DNA of 64,000 nucleotides. Source: Paenirhizobium cremeum (GTDB taxonomy: Bacteria; Pseudomonadota; Alphaproteobacteria; Rhizobiales; Rhizobiaceae). Below, one piece after another: positions 8,649-17,642 of this stretch (position 1 is its first letter; each line of letters begins with the position of its first letter). The stretch spans positions 100,971 to 164,970 of the forward strand of contig NZ_JAGGCS010000009.1 of the NCBI RefSeq assembly GCF_022884085.1, given 5' to 3'. Below the pieces are notes generated by a model. The model saw only the letters and a list, made by a program, of their open reading frames with translations. It made no database searches and was not told where the DNA came from. Position numbers and translations under genes: made by a program.

Positions 8649-9023
8649 TTCATCGGGAAACAGGCTGAGTTGAGATGTCGGAGGGGCGTTGGCCATTCGC
8701 CGCACATGCCGTTGCGTCAGGCCGAGCCGGCGGGCGATCTCTCCTCGTGACAGCCCCTCGGCCTCAAGCCTCGCAATCGCGGCCCTTGCATTCCGTGGCG
8801 GCCGGCAGTGTGGCACCGATAGAAACGATCCGCCCATATATTTGCATATCGCATAGCCGTCCTCTTTGCCAAGAGCCAGAATGACCGGGTGATCGTCATG
8901 CGGATGTTTAGGAAATTTGATCTCCAACCCGCCATACGTCTGAACGATCCGCAGGGCGAGGCGGACACCAATGGTCTCGGCAATCTCCTCTATGGCAGCG
9001 GGTACGGGCGGGCGCTCGCTCAT
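8646..9023 (-). CDS. Mor-type transcription activator
   Basis: A 125-residue protein of the Mor/C family, activators of Mu middle and late promoters. Residues about 15-55 form the dimerisation part (IGVRLALRIVQTYGGLEIKF), and the C-terminal helix-turn-helix is GLSRGEIARRLGLTQRHVRR. The ATG at 9023 overlaps the gp16-like stop (ATGA). Only one Mor/C gene is visible, so it may serve both middle and late control; its natural targets would be the dyads ahead of lys and I. Confidence 0.85.
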   Translation of the reverse strand: MSERPPVPAAIEEIAETIGVRLALRIVQTYGGLEIKFPKHPHDDHPVILALGKEDGYAICKYMGGSFLSVPHCRPPRNARAAIARLEAEGLSRGEIARRLGLTQRHVRRMANAPPTSQLSLFPDE

Positions 9024-9439
9024 GCGTGACGCCCCCTCTTTTCCATCGCCTTCAGGGCGTCGATGATCGGGCTGGCCTGATCGAACGACAGCGTGTCCGG
9101 ATCGACTGCCACCGATGAGTTGCCCGGAAAGAGGAGATTGCGGCAGAACACGCGCAGAGCCTCCCGAGACCCGTTGTCGATGATGCCGGAACGGTGGCAG
9201 GATTTCCACAGCGCGTGGATCATGCGGATATACGGCTTGGCCGCGACAGGTAGCTTCTTGTTGCCCGCCGTAACGCGGAACCCCTTCCGCTTCAGCTCAT
9301 CGACCACCGCGATCTTCTGGCGGACCGTCATACGGCGGAGCGAGCTTTCCCCGGTGACGCGGACGAGGAGCGCACGATAGACGTCCTCGTCCAGGCCGAG
9401 CTGCTGGCGGGCAATGTTGATAATGGCGGTCGTGTTCAT
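9020..9439 (-). CDS. gp16 family protein (DUF1018)
   Basis: A 139-residue protein of the regulatory gp16 family found in Mu-like phages. It shows the family start (IINIARQQLGLDEDVYRALL), the RMTVRQKIAVVDELKRKGF helix and the MIHALWKSCHRSGII block. Function is not established; members lie in the early-to-middle region. It overlaps both neighbours by four bases. Confidence 0.88.
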   Translation of the reverse strand: MNTTAIINIARQQLGLDEDVYRALLVRVTGESSLRRMTVRQKIAVVDELKRKGFRVTAGNKKLPVAAKPYIRMIHALWKSCHRSGIIDNGSREALRVFCRNLLFPGNSSVAVDPDTLSFDQASPIIDALKAMEKRGRHA

Positions 9440-10122
9440 TGCCCGCCCCCAATCAGGCCGGCGACGCCCGCGCCGGAAACGCCGTGGGAGAGCGTCACCG
9501 CTTCCCCTGCAAGATAGCCCTCGATCGACGCGGCGGTGACCTTTCCGGTCGCCTGAGTGCGGGGCGTGACGGTCACCGAATGCGGAAACCGTTCCTCAAG
9601 CACGGCATTAGCCGCTGCGGTCGCTTCAGGGGAAATGGACGCCTGGAACAGCCCGATCAGGCGAATTTCGAGCTTCCGCACCATCGTTTGCGTGAACTCG
9701 GCTACGGCAGCCCGCCTCGTCTTCAGGTTCCTGCGGCGGCGGTAGTATTCGCCTGCCTTGAAGTCCGCGATTGCCCTGTCAATGGCCCGGTCGAGAACGA
9801 TATAGAGATATGTCGCGATCTCGGGACCAGGCTCCCGGCCCACATAGGCGCGAACCGCGCGGCGATTTTCGTCAACGGTCATGATGCTGGCGGTGTTGGT
9901 GCAATAGGCGATCCGTCGCCAGAGGGCATCGCGTGGCGACTGTCCCTCGGTCTTGCGCGAAACCGACTTTTGATCGAATGCCAGATCGCTTTGCCGGATG
10001 CCATGTTCGCGCATCAGATCGGCAGCCTTGGCGGCGGCGGAAAGCGCCTCCGCCTCGGTACAACCGCGGCCAACGGTCATTTCGCGCAGGGCCGAAATGC
10101 GCTTCTTCAGGGCATCCGTCAT
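9436..10122 (-). CDS. DUF2786-type phage protein
   Basis: The 228-residue protein begins with the DUF2786 signature (about residues 5-45: AEALSAAAKAADLMREHGI), followed by a longer helical domain that includes a metal-independent RRRRNLKTRR basic stretch near residue 128. Similar proteins are common in the early region of transposable phages of alphaproteobacteria. No enzymatic motif was recognised. The ATG at 10122 overlaps the next gene's stop by four bases. Confidence 0.75.
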   Translation of the reverse strand: MTDALKKRISALREMTVGRGCTEAEALSAAAKAADLMREHGIRQSDLAFDQKSVSRKTEGQSPRDALWRRIAYCTNTASIMTVDENRRAVRAYVGREPGPEIATYLYIVLDRAIDRAIADFKAGEYYRRRRNLKTRRAAVAEFTQTMVRKLEIRLIGLFQASISPEATAAANAVLEERFPHSVTVTPRTQATGKVTAASIEGYLAGEAVTLSHGVSGAGVAGLIGGGQ

Positions 10123-10337
10123 GCCACACCTGCCCGAACACCGACCGGATCGAAAACCAGTTCCTGCGGATGGCAGTTCAGGCAGAACTTGTCGCCATCG
10201 AACTGGACACGGACATAGTGCCGGTTCTCGCGCCCCTCGGGGCGGATGGTGCCGAAACGGCCCGTCACCTCGTGCTGGACAATGTGACCGACGGGGACGT
10301 CAATTCCGTAATAGCTTCGAATGTAATCGTAGCTCAT
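10119..10337 (-). CDS. Small phage protein with CxxC motif
   Basis: A 72-residue protein with a beta-rich centre (VGHIVQHEVTGRFGTIRPEG) and a CLNCHP motif near residue 53 that could bind a metal. It belongs to the early operon by spacing. The function is unknown; a small barrel resembling an RNA- or DNA-binding fold is possible. Confidence 0.75.
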   Translation of the reverse strand: MSYDYIRSYYGIDVPVGHIVQHEVTGRFGTIRPEGRENRHYVRVQFDGDKFCLNCHPQELVFDPVGVRAGVA

Positions 10338-10355
10338 GCCGCATCCCCTATTCGT

Positions 10356-11006
10356 TTAGGCGTTCGCCAGATCGAGACGGATCGGCGTTTCACTGCCGGT
10401 TTCCTTGTCGATCACGTGGAACCGGGCATATTCCCTCGACGCGATCACGCGGACGGAATCGCCAATGATGTTCATCGCCTTTTCCCAGTCGCCGGTTTCG
10501 TCCTCGATCTTGAGACGACGCAGGGCAAGAATGCGGTCGGTGTTCAGCTTGCCCTTCTTGTCCACTTGAAACGCCTGGTCGACCAGCGCACGAATATTGT
10601 TGCTGGACCCTTCCGACCAACGACGGATGCAATCATCGATCAGTTGCTTTGCCACTTCCAACTCCGGGCCGAACGTCAACGTTTCACCCACGGCAATGGT
10701 CAGACGGATGCCCGTATCCACCGTGGTAAAGGTCATGTTTCCCTTGGTTCCCCGGCGCTTGACGCCGTATTTCTCGGCGAGCAGTTCCCGGTAAGCCGTG
10801 GCCTCCTCGAATATTTCGGCGCGAAAGGCGACCAGGATGGCATTGACGGCCGCAGCGCGCGCCGCCAGCCGCCTTACCATTTCATCTTCTTCGATATGTT
10901 CCGGCTTGACGGAAGAGAGCGCGATCAGTTCGCCCTTACCCTTGTTGACATATGCAGTGCCGCTAATGTCCTGCGTGGGGATGGTGGTCGGTATTTCGAT
11001 TTTCAT
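10356..11006 (-). CDS. DUF3164 protein of Mu-like phages
   Basis: A 216-residue protein matching DUF3164: YVNKGKGELIALSSVKPEHI near the start, a long alpha-helical middle (residues about 40-80), and TFTTVDTGIRLTIAVGETLTFGPEL in the centre. The family is nearly always found in the early region of Mu-like phages between B and gp16. Its biochemical role is unknown. Confidence 0.85.
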   Translation of the reverse strand: MKIEIPTTIPTQDISGTAYVNKGKGELIALSSVKPEHIEEDEMVRRLAARAAAVNAILVAFRAEIFEEATAYRELLAEKYGVKRRGTKGNMTFTTVDTGIRLTIAVGETLTFGPELEVAKQLIDDCIRRWSEGSSNNIRALVDQAFQVDKKGKLNTDRILALRRLKIEDETGDWEKAMNIIGDSVRVIASREYARFHVIDKETGSETPIRLDLANA

Positions 11007-11021
11007 GTTGTCCTCTTTTGT

Positions 11022-11270
11022 TCACTTGGGTTGGGGTGTCGGCGTTCCTGCCGGCCTGACGAGATGGGAGGGAAACGGGACAATCTGCCCCGTGGCCGAC
11101 GAAGACGCGGGGATAAGCAGCGCCTCCATGCGACGCGCCTCGACGGCGCAGATGGAGAGCAGACCGGCCATGTGCAGGCATTCGATCGGTGGCAACGAGT
11201 TGCCCAAGGCGGCGTGGTTGAGAGCCTGCTGAACCAATGCCAGCACGCCGGAGATTTTCACGGCCGTCAT
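11022..11270 (-). CDS. Hypothetical early phage protein
   Basis: An 82-residue protein, largely helical in its first 50 residues (GVLALVQQALNHAALGN, LLSICAVEARRMEALL), with a Pro/Thr-rich tail. It is not recognised. Its end precedes the DUF3164 gene by 15 bases and its start overlaps the gene before it by four, which supports it as a real member of the operon. Confidence 0.6.
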   Translation of the reverse strand: MTAVKISGVLALVQQALNHAALGNSLPPIECLHMAGLLSICAVEARRMEALLIPASSSATGQIVPFPSHLVRPAGTPTPQPK

Positions 11271-11494
11271 GCCCGCACCTCCCGCCCGCCCTGGTCGATG
11301 GCAACGCCGGGCAGAGAAATCAACCGGCCGTCCAGCACGACATGCGGTCGCCCGGTGAGGCAGGCGATCCGCTCTTCCATGTTCCGGGCCTCCATTTCGA
11401 AGGCCCGAAGCGTTAGCAACAGCCCAACCGGATCGTCATTCCTAACGCCGGACTGGAACCGATCGCGCATCTGTCGGATGGCGTCAGACAGCAT
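11267..11494 (-). CDS. Hypothetical early phage protein
   Basis: A 75-residue protein, helical at the start (SDAIRQMRDRFQSG, LLTLRAFEMEARNMEERIACL) and beta-like at the end. No family was recognised. It overlaps the downstream gene by four bases and the Cys-rich HTH gene by 11. Confidence 0.6.
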   Translation of the reverse strand: MLSDAIRQMRDRFQSGVRNDDPVGLLLTLRAFEMEARNMEERIACLTGRPHVVLDGRLISLPGVAIDQGGREVRA

Positions 11495-11867
11495 CTTTCA
11501 CCTCGCTTTGCTGCATGGGATTTTGGGGGCAAGACCGGCAGGCCGCCCACTGGCGAAGCCGGCCGGGGTCGCTCATGGTCATGGGCGCGGACCGATGTTC
11601 CTCGCAGGCGCCGCCTGACAGAGCGGAATGGAGATGCGGGCACCAGACGCCGCCCGCGTACAGAGACAGGACGCGGGACGCGATCTTGGCTTGCACTTTG
11701 TCCATCCCGGCCGAGTATTTGCCCGCGCAAATCAGAGATATGGCTGTTCGCGAAACGCCCAATTCGTCGGCGATGGCCTGCTTCGTGCGGCCGGGCTTCT
11801 CGGCCTCGGCACGCAACACACCGACCCACTCAGGATCGGCGATTGACATCAGGGACGGCTGGCGCAT
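11484..11867 (-). CDS. HTH protein with Cys/His-rich C-terminus
   Basis: A 127-residue protein. Residues about 27-55 form a helix-turn-helix (TKQAIADELGVSRTAISLIC). After it come WCPHLHSAL, CEEH and ACRSCP, six Cys/His positions that could bind zinc. A DNA-binding regulator of the early region is the simplest reading. It overlaps the preceding gene by 19 bases. Confidence 0.7.
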   Translation of the reverse strand: MRQPSLMSIADPEWVGVLRAEAEKPGRTKQAIADELGVSRTAISLICAGKYSAGMDKVQAKIASRVLSLYAGGVWCPHLHSALSGGACEEHRSAPMTMSDPGRLRQWAACRSCPQNPMQQSEVKDAV

Positions 11868-12439
11868 GGCACATCTTCCCCGGTGTTGAAGTCATGCACC
11901 GCATTCAGCGCCTTGCGCCAAACAGGGGCCTGCATCCCCGTATTTTTCAGCAGACGAAACCGTTTGAAACCACGCGAATTGAGGCGCGTTCCGGCAGTTC
12001 GGCCCGCCTGTTCGGCCACATATCCCGCAGCGACCAGATGCCCGATATAGCGCCGGGCCAGATGCTCCGGATTGGCTTCGTTTTGCGCGGCCGCGATCAC
12101 CAGTTCCGCGACGGTGAAGGTCGATGACATCCGCATGGCGGTCCAAATGCGCTGGCTGAACGTGAGCCGGCGCACCCGACGCACTACGGCGTTCGGACCG
12201 CGAACACGTCCCAGCACTTCCCCCCGTTCGGCGGCGGCCTTTCCCTTGGCGGTCAGTTGGTAGCAGCCGGCCTCGATCCGCTCGGCATAACCATTTATGA
12301 CCAACTGGCCGATTGCGTTGGAGATTTTCTTTCTGTCCAGCGGCAGAAGCGCATCCAGCTCGGACAACGTTCGGCATGCGCCATCCGCAAGGGCGTGGAT
12401 GGTCGTATTCGACAACGTGTAGGGTGCGTTGCGTGCCAT
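11849..12439 (-). CDS. Winged-helix-like early phage protein
   Basis: A 196-residue protein with two helix-turn-helix-like segments: LSELDALLPLDRKKISNAIG with YQLTAKG as a probable wing (about residues 21-68), and FTVAELVIAAA through YIGHLVAAGYVAEQ (about 108-142). Proteins of this kind often follow the MuB ATPase in alphaproteobacterial Mu-like phages. Target and role are unknown. Its ATG shares one base with the end of the ATPase gene (TGATG type junction). Confidence 0.7.
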   Translation of the reverse strand: MARNAPYTLSNTTIHALADGACRTLSELDALLPLDRKKISNAIGQLVINGYAERIEAGCYQLTAKGKAAAERGEVLGRVRGPNAVVRRVRRLTFSQRIWTAMRMSSTFTVAELVIAAAQNEANPEHLARRYIGHLVAAGYVAEQAGRTAGTRLNSRGFKRFRLLKNTGMQAPVWRKALNAVHDFNTGEDVPCASRP

Positions 12440-13206
12440 CAGAACACCTCCGGCACGCGCACCGGCTGACCGCTGTGACGATCGTTGAGGATCGCCATCC
12501 CCGCCATGTCGGCGAGCCTCACGCCCTGGTCGCCCGGCTCCATGCGCAAGCCAAACTTCTCGATGTTGGCAATGGCCTCCAGAATTTCCCGGTTATAGCC
12601 ATTCGAGATCTTGTGAACGAACGTCGCCAGATCGCTGGCAACCGGTACTTCGCAGCGCCGCTCGATGAACAGACGGACGTCTTCAAGACTTGCCTTTTCA
12701 AACCTAACCTTCTGGCTAACGCGCGAGGCTATCTGCGGGTATCGCGTCAAGTGGTCATTGACCTTGCCCATCCCGACAAGGATCGTCGGCAGTTCGATAA
12801 TGTCGGAAATGTCACGGATCGTTTCGAGGATCGCTTCGCGCTTGGAGATATGGTCGGCCTCGTCGATGACGACGGCGAAGGTGCGCCGCGCCATGTTCGC
12901 GGCATTCGAGCGAAGCGCCAGTTCCTCAATGACCTTCTGGAATTTCTTCTGGAACGAGTGCGGCGGGTTCACCCGAAGCTCTTCCAGCATTTCGTTCATG
13001 AACCATGCGGGCGACCATTCCTTCTTCGCCCGAAGGTAGATCGCACCGTTCTGAGCCACCCAATGTTTCAACGTCGTCGTTTTTCCAAGTCCCGGCAGGC
13101 CGTCGACAACCGCCAAGCAGGCTTCCGACGCGCCTCGCTGTTCCAGCGCCGAAACGGCTCCCACGAAGCGGCGGACGTTGCTGGTCTCGACAAAGGTATT
13201 TTTCAT
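12439..13206 (-). CDS. MuB-type AAA+ ATPase, transposition target protein
   Basis: A 255-residue AAA+ ATPase with Walker A GLPGLGKTTT at residues 36-45 and Walker B FAVVIDEADH at 110-119. MuB-type proteins bind target DNA as ATP-dependent filaments and deliver it to the transposase. The gene lies 26 bases after the transposase gene, as A-B in Mu. Confidence 0.92.
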   Translation of the reverse strand: MKNTFVETSNVRRFVGAVSALEQRGASEACLAVVDGLPGLGKTTTLKHWVAQNGAIYLRAKKEWSPAWFMNEMLEELRVNPPHSFQKKFQKVIEELALRSNAANMARRTFAVVIDEADHISKREAILETIRDISDIIELPTILVGMGKVNDHLTRYPQIASRVSQKVRFEKASLEDVRLFIERRCEVPVASDLATFVHKISNGYNREILEAIANIEKFGLRMEPGDQGVRLADMAGMAILNDRHSGQPVRVPEVF

Positions 13207-13232
13207 GCTAGTTTCCTTGCGTTTTGGGGCTG

Positions 13233-15368
13233 TCAGGCAGCGTCACGGACGAGGGTTCGAAGCGCGTCCAAGTCGATGCCTGACAGTCGGAAATGTTCAG
13301 TTGCGGCAGGCCTCTGCAGGGCCGAGCGCAATACGCGAACGTGGGTACTGGTGAGGTGATCCGGATTTTCGAGCGCCCACGCCGCCAATTCCACATCGCT
13401 CGGGAATGACCTTCTGCGGGGCTGCTCGGCGGCTCCGGCCGCCGCCGGGTGTTGGGGCTTCTCGTTGTCGATCACCAGCACGGGCGCGGCCGAAACCGGC
13501 TCCGGGACGATGTCGAAGACGGGCATGGGAACTGCGGTGGCAGCCTCCAAGAAGCGCCCCGGTGAAAGCTCGGCGTGAACCTCGGCCAGATGGTCGTTGA
13601 GGCGACGCTCCCTCGCCTTGGCGCGCTTTTCGCTTGCCGCGCGCTCCATGGTCAGCGGAATGTAACGCTCTTCATTACCGGCGAAGACAGCAACACAAAT
13701 CAGCCGGCCCATAAGCTCTTTACCTGAGCGAGCATCGATCTCGCGCACCCACACCTTGGACGCATCGTGAATGTCGTAACCGACGAGGACGTAATCCCCG
13801 TGGAACTCCTCAAGACCAATGTGGAAATAGGAGTTGTTCAGCCACTCGACCATCGAGCGCGAGACCTTGCGGCGGACATAGGGGCGGAAGAGGTCGTTCC
13901 GCTCATGCTCCAGCACCGGCACGGGCTCGAAACCCGTCGAGACGTGGTATTCCCAATACTGGTTGGGCGACATGCGATCCGGCAGCGACGAATGCGGCTT
14001 GTCGTTATAGGCCGCGACGGCATGGGCACACGCCGTTAGAAACTCCTGCCATGTTGGCAAGCGGCTGGAAGCCCCGAACTCTCGGATATCTTTGCGCGTG
14101 ACCTTGAACGAACGTTGGCGCGCCTGCCGGTCCATCTCCTCGCCGATATAGGTCGAATACTCCTTCGCCAGCGGGTTCCAGACCGAGCCGTTGAACCGCT
14201 CTATAATACCGCGCGCCTGCGAGTTTTGAGGAAGGGAATGGAGCTTGGTGACACCAAGGCGCTCGGTGACGCCGGTCAGGGGATTGTCCAGCACGTCGTT
14301 CTTGTAACCAGGACCACGGTCGGCATAGAAGATCGCGGGAATACCGTGTTCCTCGCAGGCACGGCGGAAGGCATCGACAACGCCGATGGCGTTTTCCGCA
14401 AGGCCGAACGAGAAGCCAACGCATTTGCGCGTCGCGACATCGACAATGCTGGTGATTTCCGGCCGGAACGGCTGACCATGGATCGGATGGGCGATTTCCG
14501 CGTCGAAGGTCTTGCCGTCCGCCGTGTAAACGCAGCCCGGCAGCAGATCGCCGGTCGAACGCATCGTATAGGCCATGCGGCTCTTGAGCGTCAGCGATCC
14601 CTCACGACCGCGATGCCGTTCCACGTTGCCCAGGCGCGCCATCAGACGGCGAACCTGATCGTAATTCGGGGCGACGCGATTTTCCGGCAATCCCTTGGAG
14701 AACTTTTCGAGTGCATCCGTCATGCACGGCTTGCTCGGCTGCGCGTAAAACCGGAAGAACTGCCAGAACCATGAGGGGATTTCCTGCTGTTCTTTGGTCG
14801 CAAGCGGAGCAAGTGCGCCCACGCCAGAGGTATCACGCATGGAGAACCAGCGTTGGACGGTCCGCATGCTCACGTCGGCGCGGGCGTTGCGGTCGTTTGC
14901 CGTGATCAGCGTCGCTTCCGAAATGTCTAACGCATCGGGATTCTGCAGGAAGGACTGAATAGCTTGCCGCTGAGACATGCCGTTGCTGATCTGGTGCATG
15001 TCGATCGCTGACAGGATCGCGGACCGCGCAGTCATCACGTCGCGCTGGCGCGCCGTCAGATTGGCAGTCGAGAGCCGTTCGCGGCGCTCGATTTCGCGGG
15101 CCCTCTTTTCCTGCTGAGTGACCGTGACCAGTTGCCGCGTTTGTTCGGCATGCAAGGCCGATTGCAGAGCCTCGGGAAACAACGAAACATGGTATTCCAT
15201 GCCACCGCCGCCTTCGCGACCTGCTCGCTTCCGGCAAAGCGGCGAGGATGCCCATTCGAAACGGTCGATATGATCCTGCACACGGCGCTTGCTCCATGGC
15301 AGCGCCTTAATCCGCAGCCGCTCTCCGGCCGAAGCGATCTCCTGCGCTGAAAAATACGGGTAGCTCAT
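13233..15368 (-). CDS. MuA-type DDE transposase
   Basis: A 711-residue transposase. The catalytic triad can be read as Asp284 (YTADGKTF), Asp350 (FYADRGPGY) and Glu390 (ARGIIERFNG), spaced much as in MuA (269, 336, 392). N-terminal winged-helix DNA-binding domains precede it, and the C-terminal barrel and MuB-contact tail follow. It joins prophage ends to target DNA during integration and replication. The ATG at 15368 overlaps the stop of the upstream gene by four bases. Confidence 0.95.
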   Translation of the reverse strand: MSYPYFSAQEIASAGERLRIKALPWSKRRVQDHIDRFEWASSPLCRKRAGREGGGGMEYHVSLFPEALQSALHAEQTRQLVTVTQQEKRAREIERRERLSTANLTARQRDVMTARSAILSAIDMHQISNGMSQRQAIQSFLQNPDALDISEATLITANDRNARADVSMRTVQRWFSMRDTSGVGALAPLATKEQQEIPSWFWQFFRFYAQPSKPCMTDALEKFSKGLPENRVAPNYDQVRRLMARLGNVERHRGREGSLTLKSRMAYTMRSTGDLLPGCVYTADGKTFDAEIAHPIHGQPFRPEITSIVDVATRKCVGFSFGLAENAIGVVDAFRRACEEHGIPAIFYADRGPGYKNDVLDNPLTGVTERLGVTKLHSLPQNSQARGIIERFNGSVWNPLAKEYSTYIGEEMDRQARQRSFKVTRKDIREFGASSRLPTWQEFLTACAHAVAAYNDKPHSSLPDRMSPNQYWEYHVSTGFEPVPVLEHERNDLFRPYVRRKVSRSMVEWLNNSYFHIGLEEFHGDYVLVGYDIHDASKVWVREIDARSGKELMGRLICVAVFAGNEERYIPLTMERAASEKRAKARERRLNDHLAEVHAELSPGRFLEAATAVPMPVFDIVPEPVSAAPVLVIDNEKPQHPAAAGAAEQPRRRSFPSDVELAAWALENPDHLTSTHVRVLRSALQRPAATEHFRLSGIDLDALRTLVRDAA

Positions 15369-15826
15369 TTCAGCAGCCCCCCAACCCGGCCGCGCAGGGC
15401 GGCGCGCTGGCGTTCAAGGTCCGCAAGCCGCTCTTCCGTCTGCCAGAGTTGAATGACCTCGGCATAGCGCGCCGGAACGGCGACAAATCCAGAGAACTCG
15501 GCGAGGAACGTCAGCAATTCGTGGCAGCCGGTCACGTCGATCAGCGCGATGAACCGCTCCAAGGTGATTTTGTGATCGCGGCGCGCGGGTGAGGCGTAGC
15601 AATCCAGCATGTTTTCGGTGACGTTTTGGGAGAGGTAGTCAGACATTTCCGCCGCGATCGCCGCACGGGATTTCCCGCTGCGTGACATGGCCTCCGAGAG
15701 GACGCGGGCGATTTTCACGTCCAGAGTGCCGCCCTTGGCGACATCCGGTTCGAACCGCGCAACGACTTCGGGCGGCCGATAGTCGCGAAACATATCCATC
15801 GTGTCGGGATCGCGGCGCTTGCTCAT
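15365..15826 (-). CDS. Hypothetical early phage protein ahead of transposase
   Basis: A 153-residue protein beginning MSKRRDPDTMDMFRDYRPP. A helix-turn-helix-like region is seen at about residues 36-75 (LSEAMSRSGKSRAAIAAEMS), resembling a Cro/XRE fold, and the end is coiled-coil (EERLADLERQRAALRGR). It occupies the slot directly before gene A, coupled by ATGA overlap. Its role is not known; DNA binding is inferred. Confidence 0.65.
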   Translation of the reverse strand: MSKRRDPDTMDMFRDYRPPEVVARFEPDVAKGGTLDVKIARVLSEAMSRSGKSRAAIAAEMSDYLSQNVTENMLDCYASPARRDHKITLERFIALIDVTGCHELLTFLAEFSGFVAVPARYAEVIQLWQTEERLADLERQRAALRGRVGGLLK

Positions 15827-15828
15827 CG

Positions 15829-16785
15829 TCAGATGCGCCCCCGGCGCTTCAGCGAGGCGATGATCCGCTCTTCATGCTCAGCGACGACCGTATCCAGCTC
15901 GTCATCCTTCAGGCCGCCGAAAAACTTGGAGAGCGTCGCAATGCTCTTCTGCAGGTCAGCAAGACGGGCGTCCACATGCGCCGATGCGATGTTGTTGGCG
16001 ATTGCGGCGGGCAGCTTTTTCAGGTTTTCGTTGATCGCCTCGATCTTGCGCTCAACGTGGGTTTTCACCCGGCCGTTGGCGAGGATCGTCAGTGCATCCT
16101 GGACGTTGGTAGCGCGCGGCGGATCGGCAAAAAGCAGGTCGAGCACTTTCACTTGATCGCCGGGCGCCTGTTCGGAAAGCTGCTTCAAGCCGGCTTGATG
16201 GTCGGCGAGCCATGTGCCAACGACACGCTTGCGGCTGGCGGGCGTTAGCTCGGACCAAACTTTAACGGCGAGTTCGATGGCACGGCGCGAAAGGCCGATC
16301 TTTTCGGCGGTATCAGTTGCAAACGCAAAGATTTCGTTTGCAGAACCATGCTTCGCCAATGCACCCGCTGTGCCCGCTTTCGTTTGCGGATACAGGCGCT
16401 CGTAAACCTGTTTCAACTCGTAGAGATGGCGGCAGCGGTCCAGTTTATTCAGCTCGACGCGCCCAAGGTTTTCCATCACCTCTTCAAGCCGTGCCTCGTC
16501 GTCGGTGGAGGCGGTGGAAACAGTGAGAGGGATCGCGGTCCAACCGAGCAGACGGACCGCCTCCAGGCGGCGCAGACCGGACACGAGGCAATAGCGATTG
16601 CCGACCGCGCGGACCCGGATCGGATGCTGCAGGCCGGTTGCAGCAATGAGAGGAGCGAGGGCAGCAGCCTCGCCGGGGTCAAAGGAGCGGGCGCGGTCTT
16701 CGGGAATGTCAATCCACGAGAGCGGTACGCTCGGCGCGTCTGTTGTCTGCACTTTTGGAATGCCAGCGGTTTGCGGCTTGGACAT
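15829..16785 (-). CDS. ParB/RepB/Spo0J-type nuclease-domain protein
   Basis: A 318-residue protein. The ParB N-terminal domain is at about residues 20-115, with LQHPIRVRAVGN and the LVSGLRRLEAVRLLGW box; a helical HTH region (about 125-190) and a coiled-coil C-terminus follow. ParB-like proteins are common in the early region of transposable phages of alphaproteobacteria and may regulate or bind DNA rather than segregate plasmids; no ParA gene is adjacent. The ATG at 16785 was chosen over a longer frame that would cross the 16816-16850 hairpin. Confidence 0.8.
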   Translation of the reverse strand: MSKPQTAGIPKVQTTDAPSVPLSWIDIPEDRARSFDPGEAAALAPLIAATGLQHPIRVRAVGNRYCLVSGLRRLEAVRLLGWTAIPLTVSTASTDDEARLEEVMENLGRVELNKLDRCRHLYELKQVYERLYPQTKAGTAGALAKHGSANEIFAFATDTAEKIGLSRRAIELAVKVWSELTPASRKRVVGTWLADHQAGLKQLSEQAPGDQVKVLDLLFADPPRATNVQDALTILANGRVKTHVERKIEAINENLKKLPAAIANNIASAHVDARLADLQKSIATLSKFFGGLKDDELDTVVAEHEERIIASLKRRGRI

Positions 16786-16815
16786 CGGGAACCTGTGTAT
16801 TTCGAAGGGAACATT

Positions 16816-16850
16816 GCGGAGCCGCCCAAGGGGGTGGCAGGCGGCTCCGC
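16816..16850. other. Strong 11-bp stem hairpin between early genes
   Basis: GCGGAGCCGCC at 16816-16826 pairs perfectly with GGCGGCTCCGC at 16840-16850 across a 13-base loop. There is no U-tract on either side, so it is more likely a transcript-stability, attenuation or protein-binding element than a terminator. It lies 31 bases before the ParB-like start. Confidence 0.6.
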
Positions 16851-16892
16851 GAACCGCGCCGGACGCAAAACCTGATCGGCGCAGCAAGGGGG

Positions 16893-17642
16893 TCAGCTCG
16901 ACGAGCGCTCCAGTTCGTCGGCTACGTCGCGCAGCATCCGGGCCGTCTGTTCGCGGGCGGTTCGCTCAATGCTCTGGCTCAACTGGACAATCGTCTCCTC
17001 CAGCAGCCGGCCGGCCGCCGTCTGCACCGCCAGCAGCGCCGGCCGCGCCCGAAACTCCAGGGTCGATACGGGCGGTACCGCGACAGGTGTGCTGGAGCGG
17101 ATCGCGTCTAGCAGAGAAGAGACATTCGCCAGAACGCCCGCGCCGTCGGAGGTCTGGCCGTCGGAGGCGGTCGGCTCTGACACATTGTCACTGATCGCAA
17201 CATCCGACAGCTGCCGCGTCTTCTGGTCCATCGCCACGGAGATGATCGGCTGGAACGGGACACAAGCATCGTCGGTAACGAATACGTCAGCTTTCACCCG
17301 CGCTTTGCGCTCCGCCCTCGCCTTCAACGGCAACGGCTGATGAAGAGGCAATGCCTCGGCCTGCTTTTCGGCCATCGGTACGGCCTGCGCCTTGCGGGCG
17401 GCAGGCACCTCGGAGAAAGGCGCGGGCCGTTCGGCCGCGCCGAGCTGCACAGCTGCGGCCCACCGTTTGACGAGGGAGCGCGCCGGAGCCGTCACCGACG
17501 CAATGGTCAGATCATGGCAGAAATCGTGGTAGGCGGTGATGCCGTTATAGTCCGGCGACTGGATTGCGTCCCAAAGGCGGCAGGCCGCTTTAATGGCCCT
17601 CGGCGGCAGGTCACTGAAAAAGGGAATTTTGCTCCCGCTCAT
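16893..17642 (-). CDS. Hypothetical early phage protein
   Basis: A 249-residue protein with a folded-looking start (residues 1-70, LPPRAIKAACRLWDAIQSPD), a long Ala/Pro-rich low-complexity middle and a helical end (about 205-245, QTAAGRLLEETIVQLSQSIE). No family was recognised. It is coupled by four-base overlap to the gene upstream. Confidence 0.6.
   Translation of the reverse strand: MSGSKIPFFSDLPPRAIKAACRLWDAIQSPDYNGITAYHDFCHDLTIASVTAPARSLVKRWAAAVQLGAAERPAPFSEVPAARKAQAVPMAEKQAEALPLHQPLPLKARAERKARVKADVFVTDDACVPFQPIISVAMDQKTRQLSDVAISDNVSEPTASDGQTSDGAGVLANVSSLLDAIRSSTPVAVPPVSTLEFRARPALLAVQTAAGRLLEETIVQLSQSIERTAREQTARMLRDVADELERSSS

Noticed and set aside
8569..8649. Longer N-terminus for the prophage endolysin
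   Set aside because: It would translate the terminator-like dyad, and family members begin at the ATG at 8568.
9933..11618. 561-codon open frame on the plus strand
   Set aside because: It runs antisense through several well-coupled phage genes.
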